A stretch of DNA of 64,000 bases from assembly GCA_036417435.1 (NCBI GenBank), contig CM070907.1, positions 59,876,001 to 59,940,000 on the forward strand, in the 5' to 3' direction. The position numbers and the translations under genes are program-made. The notes beneath the pieces were generated by a model. The model was not told where the DNA came from, searched no databases, and saw only the letters and a program-made list of their open reading frames with translations. Shown one piece after another: positions 1 to 12,474 of this stretch (its first letter is position 1; each line of letters begins with the position of its first letter). Source of the stretch: Inia geoffrensis. Lineage: Eukaryota; Chordata; Mammalia; Artiodactyla; Iniidae.

Positions 1-1290
1 CTAGCTAATATAATGTTTTCTAGCTATTTGCACAACCATGTGCTTTCTGAATACAAAACGATAATTGTTCATTAAAACATATTTTTAAAGTTCAGCAATG
101 GGGGACTAGGAACAGTGCCAACTAACCAGCCATTAAATTATAGCCCATGCATTTTAATAAATCTATCAGTATTCAAAATATCAGAGCTATTCAACGGATC
201 ATAAATTACTTGTGTTTTGAAGAGAATTTTGCATACTATAAATTTGGAAACATTTAAAAAATGTTCTCTGGTTTTAATTATAGAAATAGTAACCTTTTCT
301 AACTTAACAACATAATTATAAATTTCATAATGACAAGGAGATGAAGATAGATACTGTACTTTTCTTGGTTTCTATGATGGATGAAAGGTGAAAGAATATT
401 TAAAGTATCCCTTTAGGAATGCAACTGAATAAAATCAGGAATTTGATATCTCTAAACAAAATGCAAACCATGCCATGAATGTAATTCAAATATAACAGAG
501 TAAAGTCTGGGCATATATACATCTAGAACATAAATTGACTAAAACACTATACTTCTTATTTTAAAAATAATAACATTCATTAATAATAAAGTAAAACTTT
601 CAAAAATCCTGAAAAATATAAGGATTCTGAAGAAGAAAACACTTGTAATATGCAAAAGCTATTACTATTACCTTTTGGTGTGTTTTCTTCTAATTTTCTA
701 TGTATTTTTAACTTAGTTGCAAATATTTTAAATCCATTTTTGCCCTAGATTTTCTCTTAATATTACATCAATTATTTTCCATGCTAATGAACTCTTATTG
801 AACTAAGTCACTTTCCAACATCTTTCATTAAAATGCAAGATGCTTGATACCAAAGACTGTTTTATCTTCATATCGTCACAGTCCAACAGTTTCTGACCCA
901 TGTTAGGAACTCAATATATGTTTATCAATTAACCAACTAGACTCATTTTCTATCAAAATATTAATCTGATAAAATTGTCATGGATAAGATACTTTATCCC
1001 ATTAATGATTATAACATATAATGATAATCACAACTATTATCATATACTGATCTCTTACTATGCTGCAGGTACTAGACTAGGGGCTTCACTCTTTCATTCA
1101 TGGGTGCATTTATCCATGTACGCATTCAACAAATATTTGTTTATTGATACAAATATTGGAGCAATACTGGTGAGTGAAACCAATGCTGCTTTTGCTCACA
1201 TGGAGCTTTTAGTTTGGTTATGGGTGCAGGTGAGTTTCACATATATTTGTTGTAATCATAAATCAATAATACTATAAAATACAACTATTT
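1..1290. other. Unassigned AT-rich DNA
   Basis: No gene and no confidently named repeat is visible. The stretch near 1095-1175 has an 'aacaaatatttgtttattga' run reminiscent of the 3' end of an antisense L2, but it is too short to assign. Open frames here lack splice or codon signals. Confidence 0.5.
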
Positions 1291-1299
1291 TGCAGTAGC

Positions 1300-2700
1300 G
1301 ATTTATGCAAAATAGGTCATGTTCCTCAGGAAATAGACTTTGAGAGAGAGACTAGCATTAGTAGGAAGTTCATTAGGGTAAATCCTTGGGATCAACACCT
1401 TTGGAGACTGAAGTACGTAGGATTGGGCAGAGCGAGAAGCTGAACTACAACGCAGTTACAATTAAGGTCTCAGCTGATCTTATAAAGAGTTCTGGAGCTA
1501 GCATGGCCCTGCCCTTCAAAATTCTTCAGCCTTGAGCAAAAATGACCGGGATTTTATACACTTACGTTAACCAGTCATGGGATGTAGGCTGCTCTTGGAG
1601 AGAAAGTGACACAGGGCAAAGCTGCTCCATTCAGCTAAGATCAATTCAGGAGATCGACTCAGCTATGAGCTCTAGCCACAACCATACTCCCTGGAGCAGG
1701 GGGAAATGCGTGTCTCTGTCCTGAAGGGTGCCACAGCACAATAACATCTACAGCCTAGCCCTCGTGCCATTTGGACACACGTACTTCATATAATAAATTC
1801 TGGGAACAATTTTTCCAAGATTCTAGTTGGTCTCTTTCCCTAGAGAAATGCTTAAGAGAAATACTAGGGAGACAAACTGCACCATTGCAGCTGGTCTTGA
1901 GGCTGCAATTGACTCTCATCATCTTCTCCCTCTGTTACTCATACTAGTACCTCTACTGGTCTAGACGGCTTACCTGGTACAGAGATGTTTCATCCTTGAG
2001 AATTCTTAACCCTCAATGACGCAGGCCCCTCTTAGACTGTGGGCGCTACCCTTGATTAAAATTGTGTAAGGGATTCCCCAAAGATGCCTCAGTGGATTAT
2101 CTCGGTGCCAAATATATTATTCCTTGTTCTCATTATATATCAGTAGCCCTAACTATTCCTGATAGGGAAGTCACTACCATGTACACACATCATATTGTTT
2201 CAGGATCCTTCCTCCTGGGGGTTCATGCGTCTTCTGTAGTCAGGGACACTCAAGTCTGAACTAGCTCAGATCCAAAAACGAAGCAAGGGATTACAACTTA
2301 TTGTTGATGCATCTGCCCTCAGCCTCCTGATCATCCATTCTTGATATATTTTAATTACATAATTTGACCATGGCTGTTTCAACTTTCCATCTGTCTTGCT
2401 CCTAGGGTGCTGTGTTCTATTAGCCATCTCCATATCTCTCTAACAGTCAGTGTCCCAAACCCTCCAGCCGCCACTACAACCTTAGCATTCATGACATTAA
2501 TCACAGCCACTTTGCTATACCCTGCCACCAAGCCTCTATTTTTCAGGATTCTGTCATTGTCATTCTTATCAAGAATCCCAGTTCTGCCAAATCCTACTAT
2601 TAGCCCTGGCCTACGACAGACATCCACGTCTGACTTCTGAGCGTTGCTGGTGCCCCTTCACTTGTGCATATGCTCTAGTAAGCAGGATGTATCTAGACTC
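1300..2700 (+). repeat. Possible ancient LTR-retroelement internal remnant
   Basis: This stretch is less AT-rich than its surroundings and reads like decayed coding sequence in several interrupted frames (for example around 1542-1724, 2062-2259 and 2407-2640). That would suit the internal region of an ancient MaLR/ERVL-type element. I see no flanking LTRs, primer-binding site or polypurine tract, and no conserved motif. The call is an impression and could equally be unique DNA. Confidence 0.22.
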
Positions 2701-2778
2701 TCCCAAAGAACATAGAACAATCGTGCATTACATCTGCTCTGACATACTTACTTCTCTTCACCTTTTGATCTCTTTTCC

Positions 2779-2820
2779 TAGAATAGAATAGAATAAAATA
2801 GCATAGAATAGAATAGAATA
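2779..2820 (+). repeat. (TAGAA)n microsatellite
   Basis: About eight units of a 5-bp tagaa repeat, with two imperfect units in the middle. Confidence 0.9.
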
Positions 2821-5040
2821 GTTGGGGCACTTGTGTTTCACTTTCTCCAAACTTTTAAGAGCCATCCTAGCAATGGGCAAATATCACCTTCCTAGGTCTT
2901 GCCCAGTGTTTTAAATAATGTACCATGGAAAAGTGTTCTCATGAGCAATTTTTTTTTATAACTCTCCCTTATTCATATTTATTATTCCACCTCCTAACCC
3001 AACAGTCTTAGAATATAAGCCCCGGTATACTCCTGGAACCTGCTAATAGAAGTTAATTAGGCTCTGCAAACTCCTTGTTCCTTTCCTCTCTTCATAGGCC
3101 CAGCACTTTCCTGTATTTGGTTATGTTGTGACTTGACCCTTGTAGTCTTGTAGTCAGGAGGGGAACACATGCAGATTGGCAAGGTGAAGGCATCAACATT
3201 GATTTCAAGCAAGGGGGAGCTGGGAAGGACTAGCCTCTAACAGGGAATAACTTCCACAGGCATAGGGTTCAGGGTGACGTGGATTTTCAAGTACATCAAC
3301 CCTGATAACTTCATCCTAAGTCTCAGAGCCCCACCTCTTTTACCCAGGGCTGTGACCTTGACACAGTAAACTTGGTGGGACTAAAAATTCAACCCTCTTG
3401 GAGTTCTGTCACTCTCATAAATAATTCCCTAAACTGCTCCTTAGCTTTTTCTGGACTTGCATAGATAGAAGTCTCTTATATTTTACCTAAGAGGCCCTCT
3501 GGCTTTCACTGTTGGTCTTCAGTTGGAGATTAATCACCCACACTTTGATTTACTTTCTCCAATGCATCAACATCACTCAGCAGGAACCATATAAATTCCA
3601 TTCCCCAAATCTTCTTTCAGCTTTCCAGGGCAATTATATAGCTTCTTCTGCCAGAAGGAACTTCAGGTAAATGCTTTCTACTGAGTTTTCCCTCTAACTG
3701 AAGACTATGGCCGAAGTTTCTCACCAACATGCTTGGAGGCAAGGAGTTTTATATTCTTTACTTTATGTTTTCCTTTCAGGCTTTCCCATCTCTCCCTGGT
3801 CAAAGCCCACATCACATTCTCAAGACGGTTTTCACTTATCTAATTCTTAATAACATGCGGTAATGAAATAAGAGTTGGACAGAGAGAGTTTGGGGGTTTA
3901 TACCTTATCCTCACCAAAAACCTCCTCCCTCTAGGCTCAACTTTCCCTGTACCTCTAACCATTTCCCAATCTGTATTTTGCCTATACTTTTATTCTACAA
4001 CCCCAAATAATGGATAATATCTGATTCCTTGATAGGGAAGACTTTCATGATGAGGGACTCACGACATAATCATTCAGACAGAGAAGAATGAAACATTAAT
4101 GGTGGAATTCACAAACAAAAAGCAAAAGCATATCTGCATGTGTACGTAAAGCATATATGTAAACTTCTGTAAAAAGACCAACATGTTAACACAGAAAACT
4201 TCCTTGATTTTAAACCTAAGGTGAGACTTATGCATAGCATCAAAAAGTATCTTTAATTAAAGCACAGAGAGAGAATGAACCTCCTTTATTTTGTTAAAAT
4301 TTGTATTAGTAATTTTATAGTAGCTCTCATTTCTAAATTAAAAACACAAGCTAACACTTCAAAGCTCTTATATAAACAACTGACTTCAAAAAGCCAAATG
4401 TGTGTAAGCTCTGCTATAAACCTGATTTTTAATTATGTTCCACTTTGTATTCAAAACCATACTTGTGTCACTTCACTTTCTTTCACCCCTTCAGGAGTAT
4501 TATTCTTTAGTTTATGTTCAGTCTTTCTATGACTGATAACATTTTTTGATCAATGATAAGGTTGGTGTTGTTTCCAAAAGTAATGGTATGTAATAAAATT
4601 GTTCTACTCCAACAATTAAAAACATTTTATTATGTAATAAAATAGGTTCCTTTTCTCTAGCTCCAGCCACACAACATTAATTCAGACACTAATTCACACA
4701 TGATATATTATCGCTAGAGCAGTAAGGGCATTTATTAGTAATACATATACATACACACATACAAAGTTAAATATTATATTTAGACGATACACATATCCAG
4801 TCTAAGCAGGTTTTTATTTTATTTCAGTATAAGGAGAATTTTTCCTTTTGCAGGGGTAAGCCTGCAAGTATAAGTCCAAAATCAGAAAAATCACTTAAGG
4901 TAATTTCATAAGGCAAAAGTATTTTGGAAAAAATATATAAATCAAAACTGAATAGGACAGTTTGGACAGCATCTGATCTATAGAACTTAGGGCACAAAAG
5001 TTTTGTTAGTTGAGATATAAACACAAAGTATTATTTATAA
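2821..5040. other. Unassigned DNA
   Basis: I see no gene and no nameable repeat. It contains ordinary AT-rich non-coding sequence with short chance frames. Confidence 0.5.
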
Positions 5041-5049
5041 ATTTCCATG

Positions 5050-5200
5050 CACAATTCAAAGCACCGAACTAGGAGCTAAAAGACTTAAGGTTTAATCCCA
5101 GCTCTACCAAAACGTAGCCATTGTTCAACCCTGGGAAAGTCACCTCTTTAAGAAAGTTTCCTTCACTGCTTAATGAGGTGTTTCAAACACTTCTCTTGGC
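5050..5200 (+). repeat. MIR SINE fragment
   Basis: The order of MIR landmarks is visible: a 'tttaatcccagctctacca' core, then 'ctgggaaagtcacctcttta', then the 'ttcactgcttaatgaggt' decayed counterpart of the usual 'cctcatctgtaaaatgggg'. Divergence is high, as expected for MIR. Confidence 0.55.
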
Positions 5201-5394
5201 AATGAGATTCAGAGACTCTGAGAGTCAGCTGGATTGTTCTTTATTAGAGTTCTTCCTGGCTATGTGCATCAATGATCAGAGTTGAAAGCTAGTCCTTCTG
5301 CCTTGTAGTTATCAGATTGAATTTTTTTGTTTTCTTATGTGAAATCTGTAAGTTGAAATGTAAATGCCTTCTCATGACATGCCAAGTGTTAGTG

Positions 5395-5600
5395 ATGCAG
5401 AGGATGTCTAATTCTGCAGCCTCCTTTCATGCCCTGCTTCATCATTGCAGTCAGGTGTTACTCTGCTCTGTGCGCCAATTGACCAAACCTGCCAGATTAG
5501 TTCCTGCTGCTGTGCCTTTGCACTTGTTAACTCTACTTGAATGTCTTTCTTCCCATTTTCTGTCTCCTTAGTATCTATTCTTTAGTCAAGACTTTAATTA
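5395..5600 (+). repeat. L2 LINE 3' fragment
   Basis: The sequence follows the L2 3' coding region: 'tgtgcctttgcacttgttaa' with 'gaatgtctttcttccc' just after it matches the L2 phrase encoding '...GLCTCCSLCLERSSP'-like sequence. Old and truncated at both ends. Confidence 0.6.
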
Positions 5601-5934
5601 ATCAAGCAAATATTTATGTCACCATTTATGGTAATATGGGTAATATAAAGTATAGGGAAATTGAAAACAAAATCACATGAAGAGTTGTTTAAAATGCAGA
5701 TACATAAATCCATCTTGACTTACCAAAATAAACTCTTAGAACAGGACCTGGGAACCTGTAGTTTGCCAGTGTCTCCATTAATCCTAAGACAACTATTCAA
5801 TTAATGACCCTTTAAGAAACACTAGCTATAAGAAACTCCTACTTGTTCACTGTGTGACCCATAGGAGAGGGGGTACAATGGACCTATTATTCCAGTAGAA
5901 GTAAATTTCCTATAAGTTCCTAGGGTAATTTCCA

Positions 5935-6060
5935 TATTCGTTTATTTATTCATGTCTGTAAACTCAGATAAAATATGCCAGACTCCATGCTAAATGCTGG
6001 AAATACAGAAAGAACAAGGTCAACTCAATCTCTGCTCTTGACGGGGTCTGTTCTACCAGA
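5935..6060 (-). repeat. L2 3'-end fragment, antisense
   Basis: On the plus strand it reads 'tttatttattcatg', then 'ccatgctaaatgctggaaat', the reverse of the usual L2 3' end (a mutated 'gtgccaggcactgttctagg' motif). Confidence 0.45.
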
Positions 6061-6374
6061 TGAAAGATACATCACAAATTAGTTATGTAATTATTCATTT
6101 AATTACAATTGTAATTAATATCATGAATGACTCCCTGACAGTCTCTAAGAGTGACTATTGGTGAACGTGACTTAGAATCCTAAGTTATGGATAGTTTCCT
6201 TAGATATTTGACAGAAAATAGCACATTGATGCACAGGGATGAAATAGTCCATGGGAATACAAATATATAGATATATTTAAGGCACAGTAAAGAAAAATAA
6301 GTTGACAAAGGAGTCAGAGATGCCACAGACATTGATATTTGCACAACCACTCCAGCTCTCTGATAGTTGATATC

Positions 6375-7110
6375 TATGCAGTGTATTTTTTACCATCCTT
6401 TTCCTTACAACTATTTGTAACTTGAATCTAAAGTGTGTCTCCTGTAAACAATATATAGATTTTTAAAATTCAGTCTAACAATCTCTGTCATTTTGGGGGG
6501 TTGTTTAAGCCATTCACATCAAATGTTTTCATTGATATGTTTGGATTTACACCTGCCATTGTGGTTTTCATTCTCTTTATGTCTCATGACTATTTTGTAA
6601 CTCTGTTCTTCCTTTACCACCTTCTTTTGCATTGAAGGAAGATTTTCTTGTATGCTACTTTAAATTTTTAAACAAATTTTAGATAAATTTTAAGTTATTT
6701 TCTTAGCAATTGCTCTAGGCCTTACAATATATATCACAACATCACAATCTACTTCAAATTCTACTTCGAATTCACACTAACTTAACTCCAGCATGATGTA
6801 AAAACAGTACTCCTGTAGAGCTCCATTCTCTTCCCCTTTTCTGTGTTATTATTGTTATAATACATATGAAGTTTATGTATGTTAAAAAGCCCCAAAATTT
6901 GTTGTTATAATTATTGCTTTATATAATCATGTACTTTAAAGAGGCTAAGAGAACAAAGGAGGGCTCAATAATATTTAAAGGGCTCTTTTGAAAGAAATAT
7001 TAACCTTCTTATGCACCATTTGTGGTTCTCTTTATTTACTCCTGTGGATTTGAGTTACCATGTGTTGTTATTTCCTTGCTCCAGCATAGCTTCATCCCAT
7101 TCAATCCCCT
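6375..7110 (-). mobile_element. Old L1 fragment (endonuclease/5' region), antisense
   Basis: The plus strand shows the antisense of the L1 endonuclease N-terminus: 'gtgtctcctgtaaacaatat' followed by 'caatctctgtcatttt' and a 'ttgatatgtttggattt' run. Comparable positions in L1A are near 35020-35110. It then runs into an inter-ORF/ORF1-like stretch with 'gtggatttgagttaccatg'. Heavily mutated, no usable reading frame, and the left and right edges are uncertain. Confidence 0.6.
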
Positions 7111-7350
7111 TTGTGCTGTTATTGTCAAGTATGTTCATATTCCTATATGTTGAAGTCCAAGCAGTATAATTTTATAGGTATTGTTTTATGAGATTGCTTT
7201 GTATATCAGTTAATAGATGAAAGGAAAATGAACAGGTAATTAAGCTTTTTTGGGTCTTTACCTTTACCAGATCTCCTTGTTTATTTATGCAGATTTGAAT
7301 AGCTGTCCCATGTCACTTCAGAAATTTTCCCTTTGCTTTTACCCTTAGCA

Positions 7351-7900
7351 TGGCTTCCTAGGGGTCACCCGGGGTCAGTATACACCATTTATGTTATACA
7401 ACAAGGCTGTGCTTAAGCCACCTGAGCCAGTAAGATTTTTCAGCCTTTACCATTGGATATCTGGGTGAATTGGAGATGGCTTTCACAGCTCAGGGAATTT
7501 ACATTTTTGCCTGCACTCAGCCAGGGACAAATAGCTTGGAAGTTCCCTGGCTGGTTGCTCCTGAGAGGGTACAGCTTTGGGCATATGCATGGCCTTCTAG
7601 ACCACCAGCAATGAGTCCAGTTTTATTTTTGAACCTGGCTTCCTTGAAGTCACCCCTGGGTCAGCGTAGCTTATTATTCATCCTGCCTGTGGTCAAAGGT
7701 TGTGCTTAGATCCCTTAAGATAGTAAGACTTCTGCCCTTTGCTCTTGAATTTGTTGTATAGCATGGAGAATGCTTTCAAGTCTTTCTGCTCTGATTACCC
7801 CAGCCTTCCAGATTGCCAGGCATGAATGCAAATCCGGAAGAGTCTTTCTCAGATACCTCTTTCCCTGGCTTAGGCATGACCTTCTCCATGCCCTGCTCCA
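7351..7900. repeat. Diverged ~285-bp tandem duplication
   Basis: Two direct copies begin with tggcttcct at 7351 and 7636. Shared blocks in the same order are 'gtcaccc..ggtcag', 'aggctgtgctta' / 'aggttgtgctta', 'agtaaga' and 'gctttca'. Identity over the first ~140 bp looks around 65-75% by eye, with small indels. The unit is not a repeat I recognise; it abuts an old L1 and could be a tandem module from an L1 5' region. The second copy fades after about 7900. Confidence 0.6.
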
Positions 7901-9655
7901 AGTAAAGCCTATGCTTTCAGGCAGATCTGTGGAGTTCGTAGTCCTTAAGTCCTGCCTTTTACCTTGGTTAGAACCTCAGCCCACTGTATGAAGGCTGGGG
8001 GCGGGGACAGTAGCCTGCTTCTGCTAGAGTGACACCTCTACTCTACAAGTGAGCACTGGAGTGAATGGTAGCCTCTGGTCTTCTCAGCTTGCCCCTCTTG
8101 GCATGAAACCTCAACCCTAAAAGCAACCAAGTGGAGGAAAATTCAGGACTGCAATTTTCTTGGCCTTTTGTATCTTAGGGTAGAGCCCTTACCTTAAGAC
8201 TGAAAGCTGACGGGAGAAGGGACTCCTAGTTGTCTCAGCTACTCTCACCCAGCCCAGAGCATCTGTGACACAGAGATGGGGACAGGGAGAATGAGATATG
8301 CAGGTGACCGGCAACTCCCAGGATAAAAATCACATGCCTAGACTGAGAGCTAAAGGAAGACAGAGACCCATTTTCTTGGCCACACTCATCTGTGGTAAAA
8401 CTTCCATAATATAGAGCTGCGGGTGGGGTTGAGAGGGATAGGAGCAGGCCACAGTTCAAATGCCACCAACTCACTGTTCTTCCCAAGATTTAGTAGATTT
8501 TCTTGCATTAAGTTTTCTTCATTTGATGTACATTCTTTAGGTCAATTTCCAAAGACGTAAAACAAATTGTTAAAAATCATTTTCACCAGTGAAATGGTTG
8601 TTTTGATAACTAGAAGGTCTACCAAGGTCCTCACACAGCCATTCTGGAAGTTCCACTCACAGAGAAATTAGAAAAAGACAATCAAAAAAAGAAAGGAAAA
8701 ATTCAATAAGCACATGAGGAGAATGTAGGGTCTTAAAAGTCATTGGAAGAGAGAATTTAAAGCAGCAGCATGTGTCAAATAGTGTTAAAATCTTCCCCCA
8801 AATCAAGAGCTGTGTATTGAGCACACGCCTTGGATTTAATAGCAAGAATGATGGTGATTTTTGATGTGCAGAGGTAGGTAGGAAAGCCACGGTAAAGGGG
8901 GTAAGGGGTGTGTAGCTGGTGAGGAAATAGGGAACTGAAGTCATGAACGTGGTCTGTAAAGGGGAAGAGCTATATGGAGTCGTGAACCTAGGGGAGTTTT
9001 ACATTGTTTAAACAGTTGTTTGTAATCATTGGGAGAGATGTCTATATTTTTAAATACAAATGGACAGGATCCTGCAAAGAGAGGATGGGTGATATCAATG
9101 GAATAGCAAAGAATGGAGGATTAAGTTTCCCAAGAAAGTGGGAGGGAATGGAAGTAGAGTCCACGTGGGGGGATTAGCACTCTAAAATCGGAAAATTCCT
9201 CTGTTACAGAAGGAGGAAGGAGCAAAGAATCCATGTGTAAATAGGATCTCAAGTGGCAGAAGGCGGATGGAGTTCACCCGATCTCCACTGTGGAAGGAAT
9301 CTCAATCAGGCCTCTCATCTAACTCTGTATTCTCCAGCAGCTATGTTATTACCATCTCCTTTTCTGGAACGAATGCTCATTGGTTTGTTCAAAGGTCAAA
9401 CACTGGATAAATGATGAAGGGTGTAACATGGGCAGGGAAAGGGACACAAGGTGAAACAGCTGCCCCTGTCTTTAGTGCTTTTGAATATTCTCCCCAGTCA
9501 TCACATACTGGGCTCAGAAGTAGAAACACCCTATGGAGCAATATGAGAGCTGGACAATGGGACGTTGAAGACAGGGAAGGAAGTAAAACCTATCACTTCT
9601 GAAGGTATATTATGAGCCTCCCTGGGATTAAAAACTCATAAATATAGGTACTTAA
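7901..9655. other. Unassigned DNA
   Basis: Moderately GC-balanced sequence without a recognised gene or repeat. Open frames at 8235-8486 and 8657-8944 are low-complexity Ser/Leu-rich chance frames on the minus strand. Confidence 0.5.
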
Positions 9656-9659
9656 ATGT

Positions 9660-9795
9660 CTTGACTAGCTAATCTGGGGAACTCATGACTTTCAGTTGAG
9701 AACACTAAGTTGCTTGTTCAAGATACACAATCACTTAGAGGCAAAACTCAAGTCTCCCGACTCCTAGTCTGAGACTGTTCTAGTATGGCTATGTT
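9660..9795 (-). repeat. MIR fragment, antisense
   Basis: Reads as reversed MIR: 'gagaacactaag', 'cacaatcacttagaggcaaa', then 'caagtctcccgactcctagt', which are the reversed 'acttgctagctgtgtgacc' and core motifs. Confidence 0.5.
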
Positions 9796-10213
9796 TATTG
9801 TTCTATTTTGCAGAGAAAAGTTACCCAGCATCTGGGCATATAATGACACTTGCAATTACTTTAGAACTCATGGAATTTGGTATGCATTGTTAGCCTGCTG
9901 AGGGTCTTAGTGTTGAAGTATATAATTACTAACAGCTAAAAATTCAGAGGATTTCACATAAAAAACCCAGATTTGGAGAACTTCTGAAAAACTGAAAGAT
10001 CTGGCAAGACTGCTTCCTTTTAGCATTACTTGGCATAAATTGAGCAGCAATTTCTCCCTTTATAAACGGTCATATCCTCCAACCCCCCCATAATTAACAT
10101 TGTTGCAATTTTTCTACATTGGGCTGATTTCACCGATTTACAGTTACATGCCTAGTCCCAATAGGCATTTGAGTTGGTGCCTAAAAACATATCATACAGA
10201 AGAAGCTAGGATC

Positions 10214-10237
10214 AAAAAAAAAAAAAAAAAAAAAAAA
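10214..10237 (+). repeat. Poly(A) tract
   Basis: A run of 24 A residues. It could be the tail of a small retroposed sequence upstream (about 10020-10210), but I recognise no known SINE there and see no target duplication. Confidence 0.9.
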
Positions 10238-10439
10238 TAGACAAAAAAGTGAAAGAGAGCCTTGATCCAAGGCACAATCTTACAATCAAAGGCTACTGTG
10301 CTAGTAGTCTGCCTGGAACGGTTCTCCTCCTCATCTACCCTTCTTCTACAATCTCCCCATCTTCTCTCTCTGGATAAGGTTCACTAATTTTTCCATCAGC
10401 TTAGGAAACATCACATGTAGGAAAGTATCTCTAAATACC

Positions 10440-10645
10440 CACAAGGTGCTCGAGTTTGGGCAGGTGCCCTTCTTGTGCTCCCATAGCACCCTATGTTCCC
10501 TAGAAGGTGGTGCCTCTATCTTACTACATAACCTCTTCTTAATTAACTGTGTATGTGTCTATGTCCTCACTAGATCAGAGACCATAATTCATCTCAGCAT
10601 CCATCAAAACATATAGCTGGCATGTGTTAGGCTGAAGGTAAAGGT
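10440..10645 (+). repeat. L2 LINE 3' fragment
   Basis: Ends with the characteristic L2 3' phrases: 'gagaccataattcatctcag' followed by 'atagctggcatgtgttagg' (a decayed 'cctggcacatagtaggtgct'). Confidence 0.5.
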
Positions 10646-10734
10646 TCATCAAACTAAACCGCACTGAACTCAAAAGTTCAAATCTCTGGACTGGAGAAAA
10701 GAAAATGGAGCAGAGAGGACATAAGAATATGTTA

Positions 10735-10870
10735 GTTCTAATCTACACTCTGTAACTAACACTTTGAGTGACTTTGGGCAAATCACATTTTCTCTCTGGG
10801 CTTCAGTTCCTTACACGGAAAATGAATAAATTTACTAGACTTAAATTCTCTTAAGGGTCAGACTGTGTGA
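10735..10870 (+). repeat. MIR SINE fragment
   Basis: Clear MIR order: 'gagtgactttgggcaaatca', 'ctctgggcttcagttcctta', 'aaaatgaataaatttactag'. Confidence 0.75.
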
Positions 10871-11061
10871 TTCAACAATGATGCTCAGGAGGTATTTAAG
10901 ACAATAAACTGACAGGGATTTCTCAAAGGTCTCTAAGATAATTCCAGCCTCAGAACTATATTGTCGAGGATTCCATCAGAAAGAGCACTATACTGAAGCG
11001 GACCATGACTGTCTATGGGTGGCTAAAATAATGGAGAAAAGTCAAAAGGGATTTCTTGTTT

Positions 11062-11295
11062 GCACTGTTTTTCGTTTGTTTGTTTTTTTGCGGTACGCGG
11101 GCCTCTGACTGTTGTGGCCTCTCCCATTGCAGAGCACAGGCTCCGGATGCACAGGCTCAGCGGCCATGGCTCACGGGCCCAGCCGCTCCGCGGCACGTGG
11201 GATCTTCCCAGACCGGGGCACGAACCCGTGTCCCCTGCATCAGCAGGCGGACTCTCAACCACTGCGCCACCAGGAAAGCCCCCGCACTGGTTTTT
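11062..11295 (-). mobile_element. CHR-type tRNA-derived SINE with target-site duplication
   Basis: The element body is at 11073-11283 on the minus strand. Reading that strand, it has the 'ggctttcctggtggcgcagt' tRNA-like head, a B-box-like 'ggttcgtgccc', a 'ccgcggagcggctgggcc' middle and a 3' poly(A). Flanking copies of 'gcactgttttt' (11062-11072) and 'gcactggttttt' (11284-11295) form a target duplication with a one-base indel, so the insertion is intact at both ends. Its chance open frames on both strands (for example 11056-11445) are not genes. High CpG content and low divergence indicate a fairly young insertion. Confidence 0.93.
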
Positions 11296-11739
11296 ATATA
11301 CACACAATCCTTTAAGATGGCAAAGTTAAAGTTAAGCCAAGTTAAACTAATCACAAAGCAGCCCACTTGCAAATTAGCCCACTGGCGACCTCTAGAGGCC
11401 TTTCGATTTTTTACATCACTATTGAGAAATGAAGAAAACATTTAAAATCTATACATTCATTCTAGTGGAAAGTTTCTAATTAAGTTTTCCATTTAAAGAA
11501 AGCGAAATTGATAGTCTATACTTACACAATTTCCAGGTCCAGGGTAAAAAAGAATACTTTTGCTGTTGTCGTTTGTGTTTTTAGGTTAGTTTTTTAATCA
11601 GCCTTGCCTAGGTTTAAAACAAGGTCAGATATACAACTTTGCTCCATTAGTACAGTAAAAACTCTAAATGGTGCAGGAAGTCTTTCTTGAGGGATTTTCT
11701 AAAGTCACTCACCTTCCGCCTCCAACTGCACACCGTCCA

Positions 11740-11865
11740 GGGCTGTCCTTGTATCACCACATAGTTTTGTAAATGTCTGTGCATGTTATCCCCTCTAGAC
11801 TTTCAACTATAGGTATTACCTCCACATCTCTAGTGCCTAGCACAGTGCTTGACTTAGAGAAGATT
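11740..11865 (+). repeat. L2 LINE 3' fragment
   Basis: Recognised by 'cccctctagactttcaacta' and, after a decayed middle, 'ctctagtgcctagcacagtg', the classic L2 3' terminus. Confidence 0.65.
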
Positions 11866-11918
11866 TTTTAAAAGGAGTGACAACAATACCTGTTCCAGAA
11901 GTCTGTCATGAGGACAGC

Positions 11919-12055
11919 ACTGAGGCACTGCACATGAGGCAGCTCTGCACGCGAGGCAGCTCTGCACGTGAGGCAGCTCAGCACGTGAGGCAGCTCTGCA
12001 CGTGAGGCAGCTCAGCAGGTGAGGCAGCTCTACATATGAAACAGCTTTGCAAGGT
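11919..12055 (+). repeat. 17-bp minisatellite, ~7 copies
   Basis: Unit 'gaggcagctctgcacgt'. Full units start at 11936, 11953, 11970, 11987, 12004 and 12021, with a decayed seventh at 12038 and a shortened 14-bp unit before the first. Base 11 of the unit alternates t/a in units 2-5 (ctct, ctca, ctct, ctca), which points to growth in 34-bp dimers. The minus-strand frame at 11854-12156 (Cys/Ala/Ser/Leu-rich repeats) is a shadow of the repeat. Confidence 0.92.
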
Positions 12056-12474
12056 GCTATCCAAGCACCACAGCATGTCACCATATATCCAGCCTGGTGC
12101 ACTCTGGGAAAGGGGCTCCTCATCCAGGGCATTTGCAGTGGCTGTGGAAGCAGCATGATGCAGAACTGAGAATAATTTTCTGAGATAATAGCAATCTCTT
12201 TAGGGATCTAAATATATCCCTGGCTGTTCTCAGAGTTTGAGTTGGGCAGATAGGATGCCAGTGATACTTGAAAAAAAATGGAGAGTGGGAAACCATAAAA
12301 TTAATTATAAAGGATTTGTTTTCTGTTTGGGTATTAGAAGTTTTTGTAAAAGAGGATCACTCCTTACTATCACAAGTCTTCATGAAGTTAGAATGCCTAC
12401 ATGAGATTTTGTTATTGTGTTTATAGATTATGAAACTCAAGTAGCTCCTCATTAAATACAGAATGGGGCATTAA

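Noticed and set aside
2379..2640. Opposed 77-82 codon frames with Gly/Val-rich translation
   Set aside because: Both strands are open over the same bases, there is no motif, and there are no splice sites or promoter context.
10214..10237. A24 run as evidence for a processed pseudogene upstream
   Set aside because: The preceding ~200 bases show no coding frame, no polyadenylation signal at the right distance and no target duplication.
11919..12055. CRISPR-like array of short direct repeats
   Set aside because: Repeats are contiguous with no spacers and the genome is mammalian.
11854..12156. Cys/Ala-repeat minus-strand frame
   Set aside because: A translation of the 17-bp minisatellite; 17 is not a multiple of three, so it shows all frames in turn.
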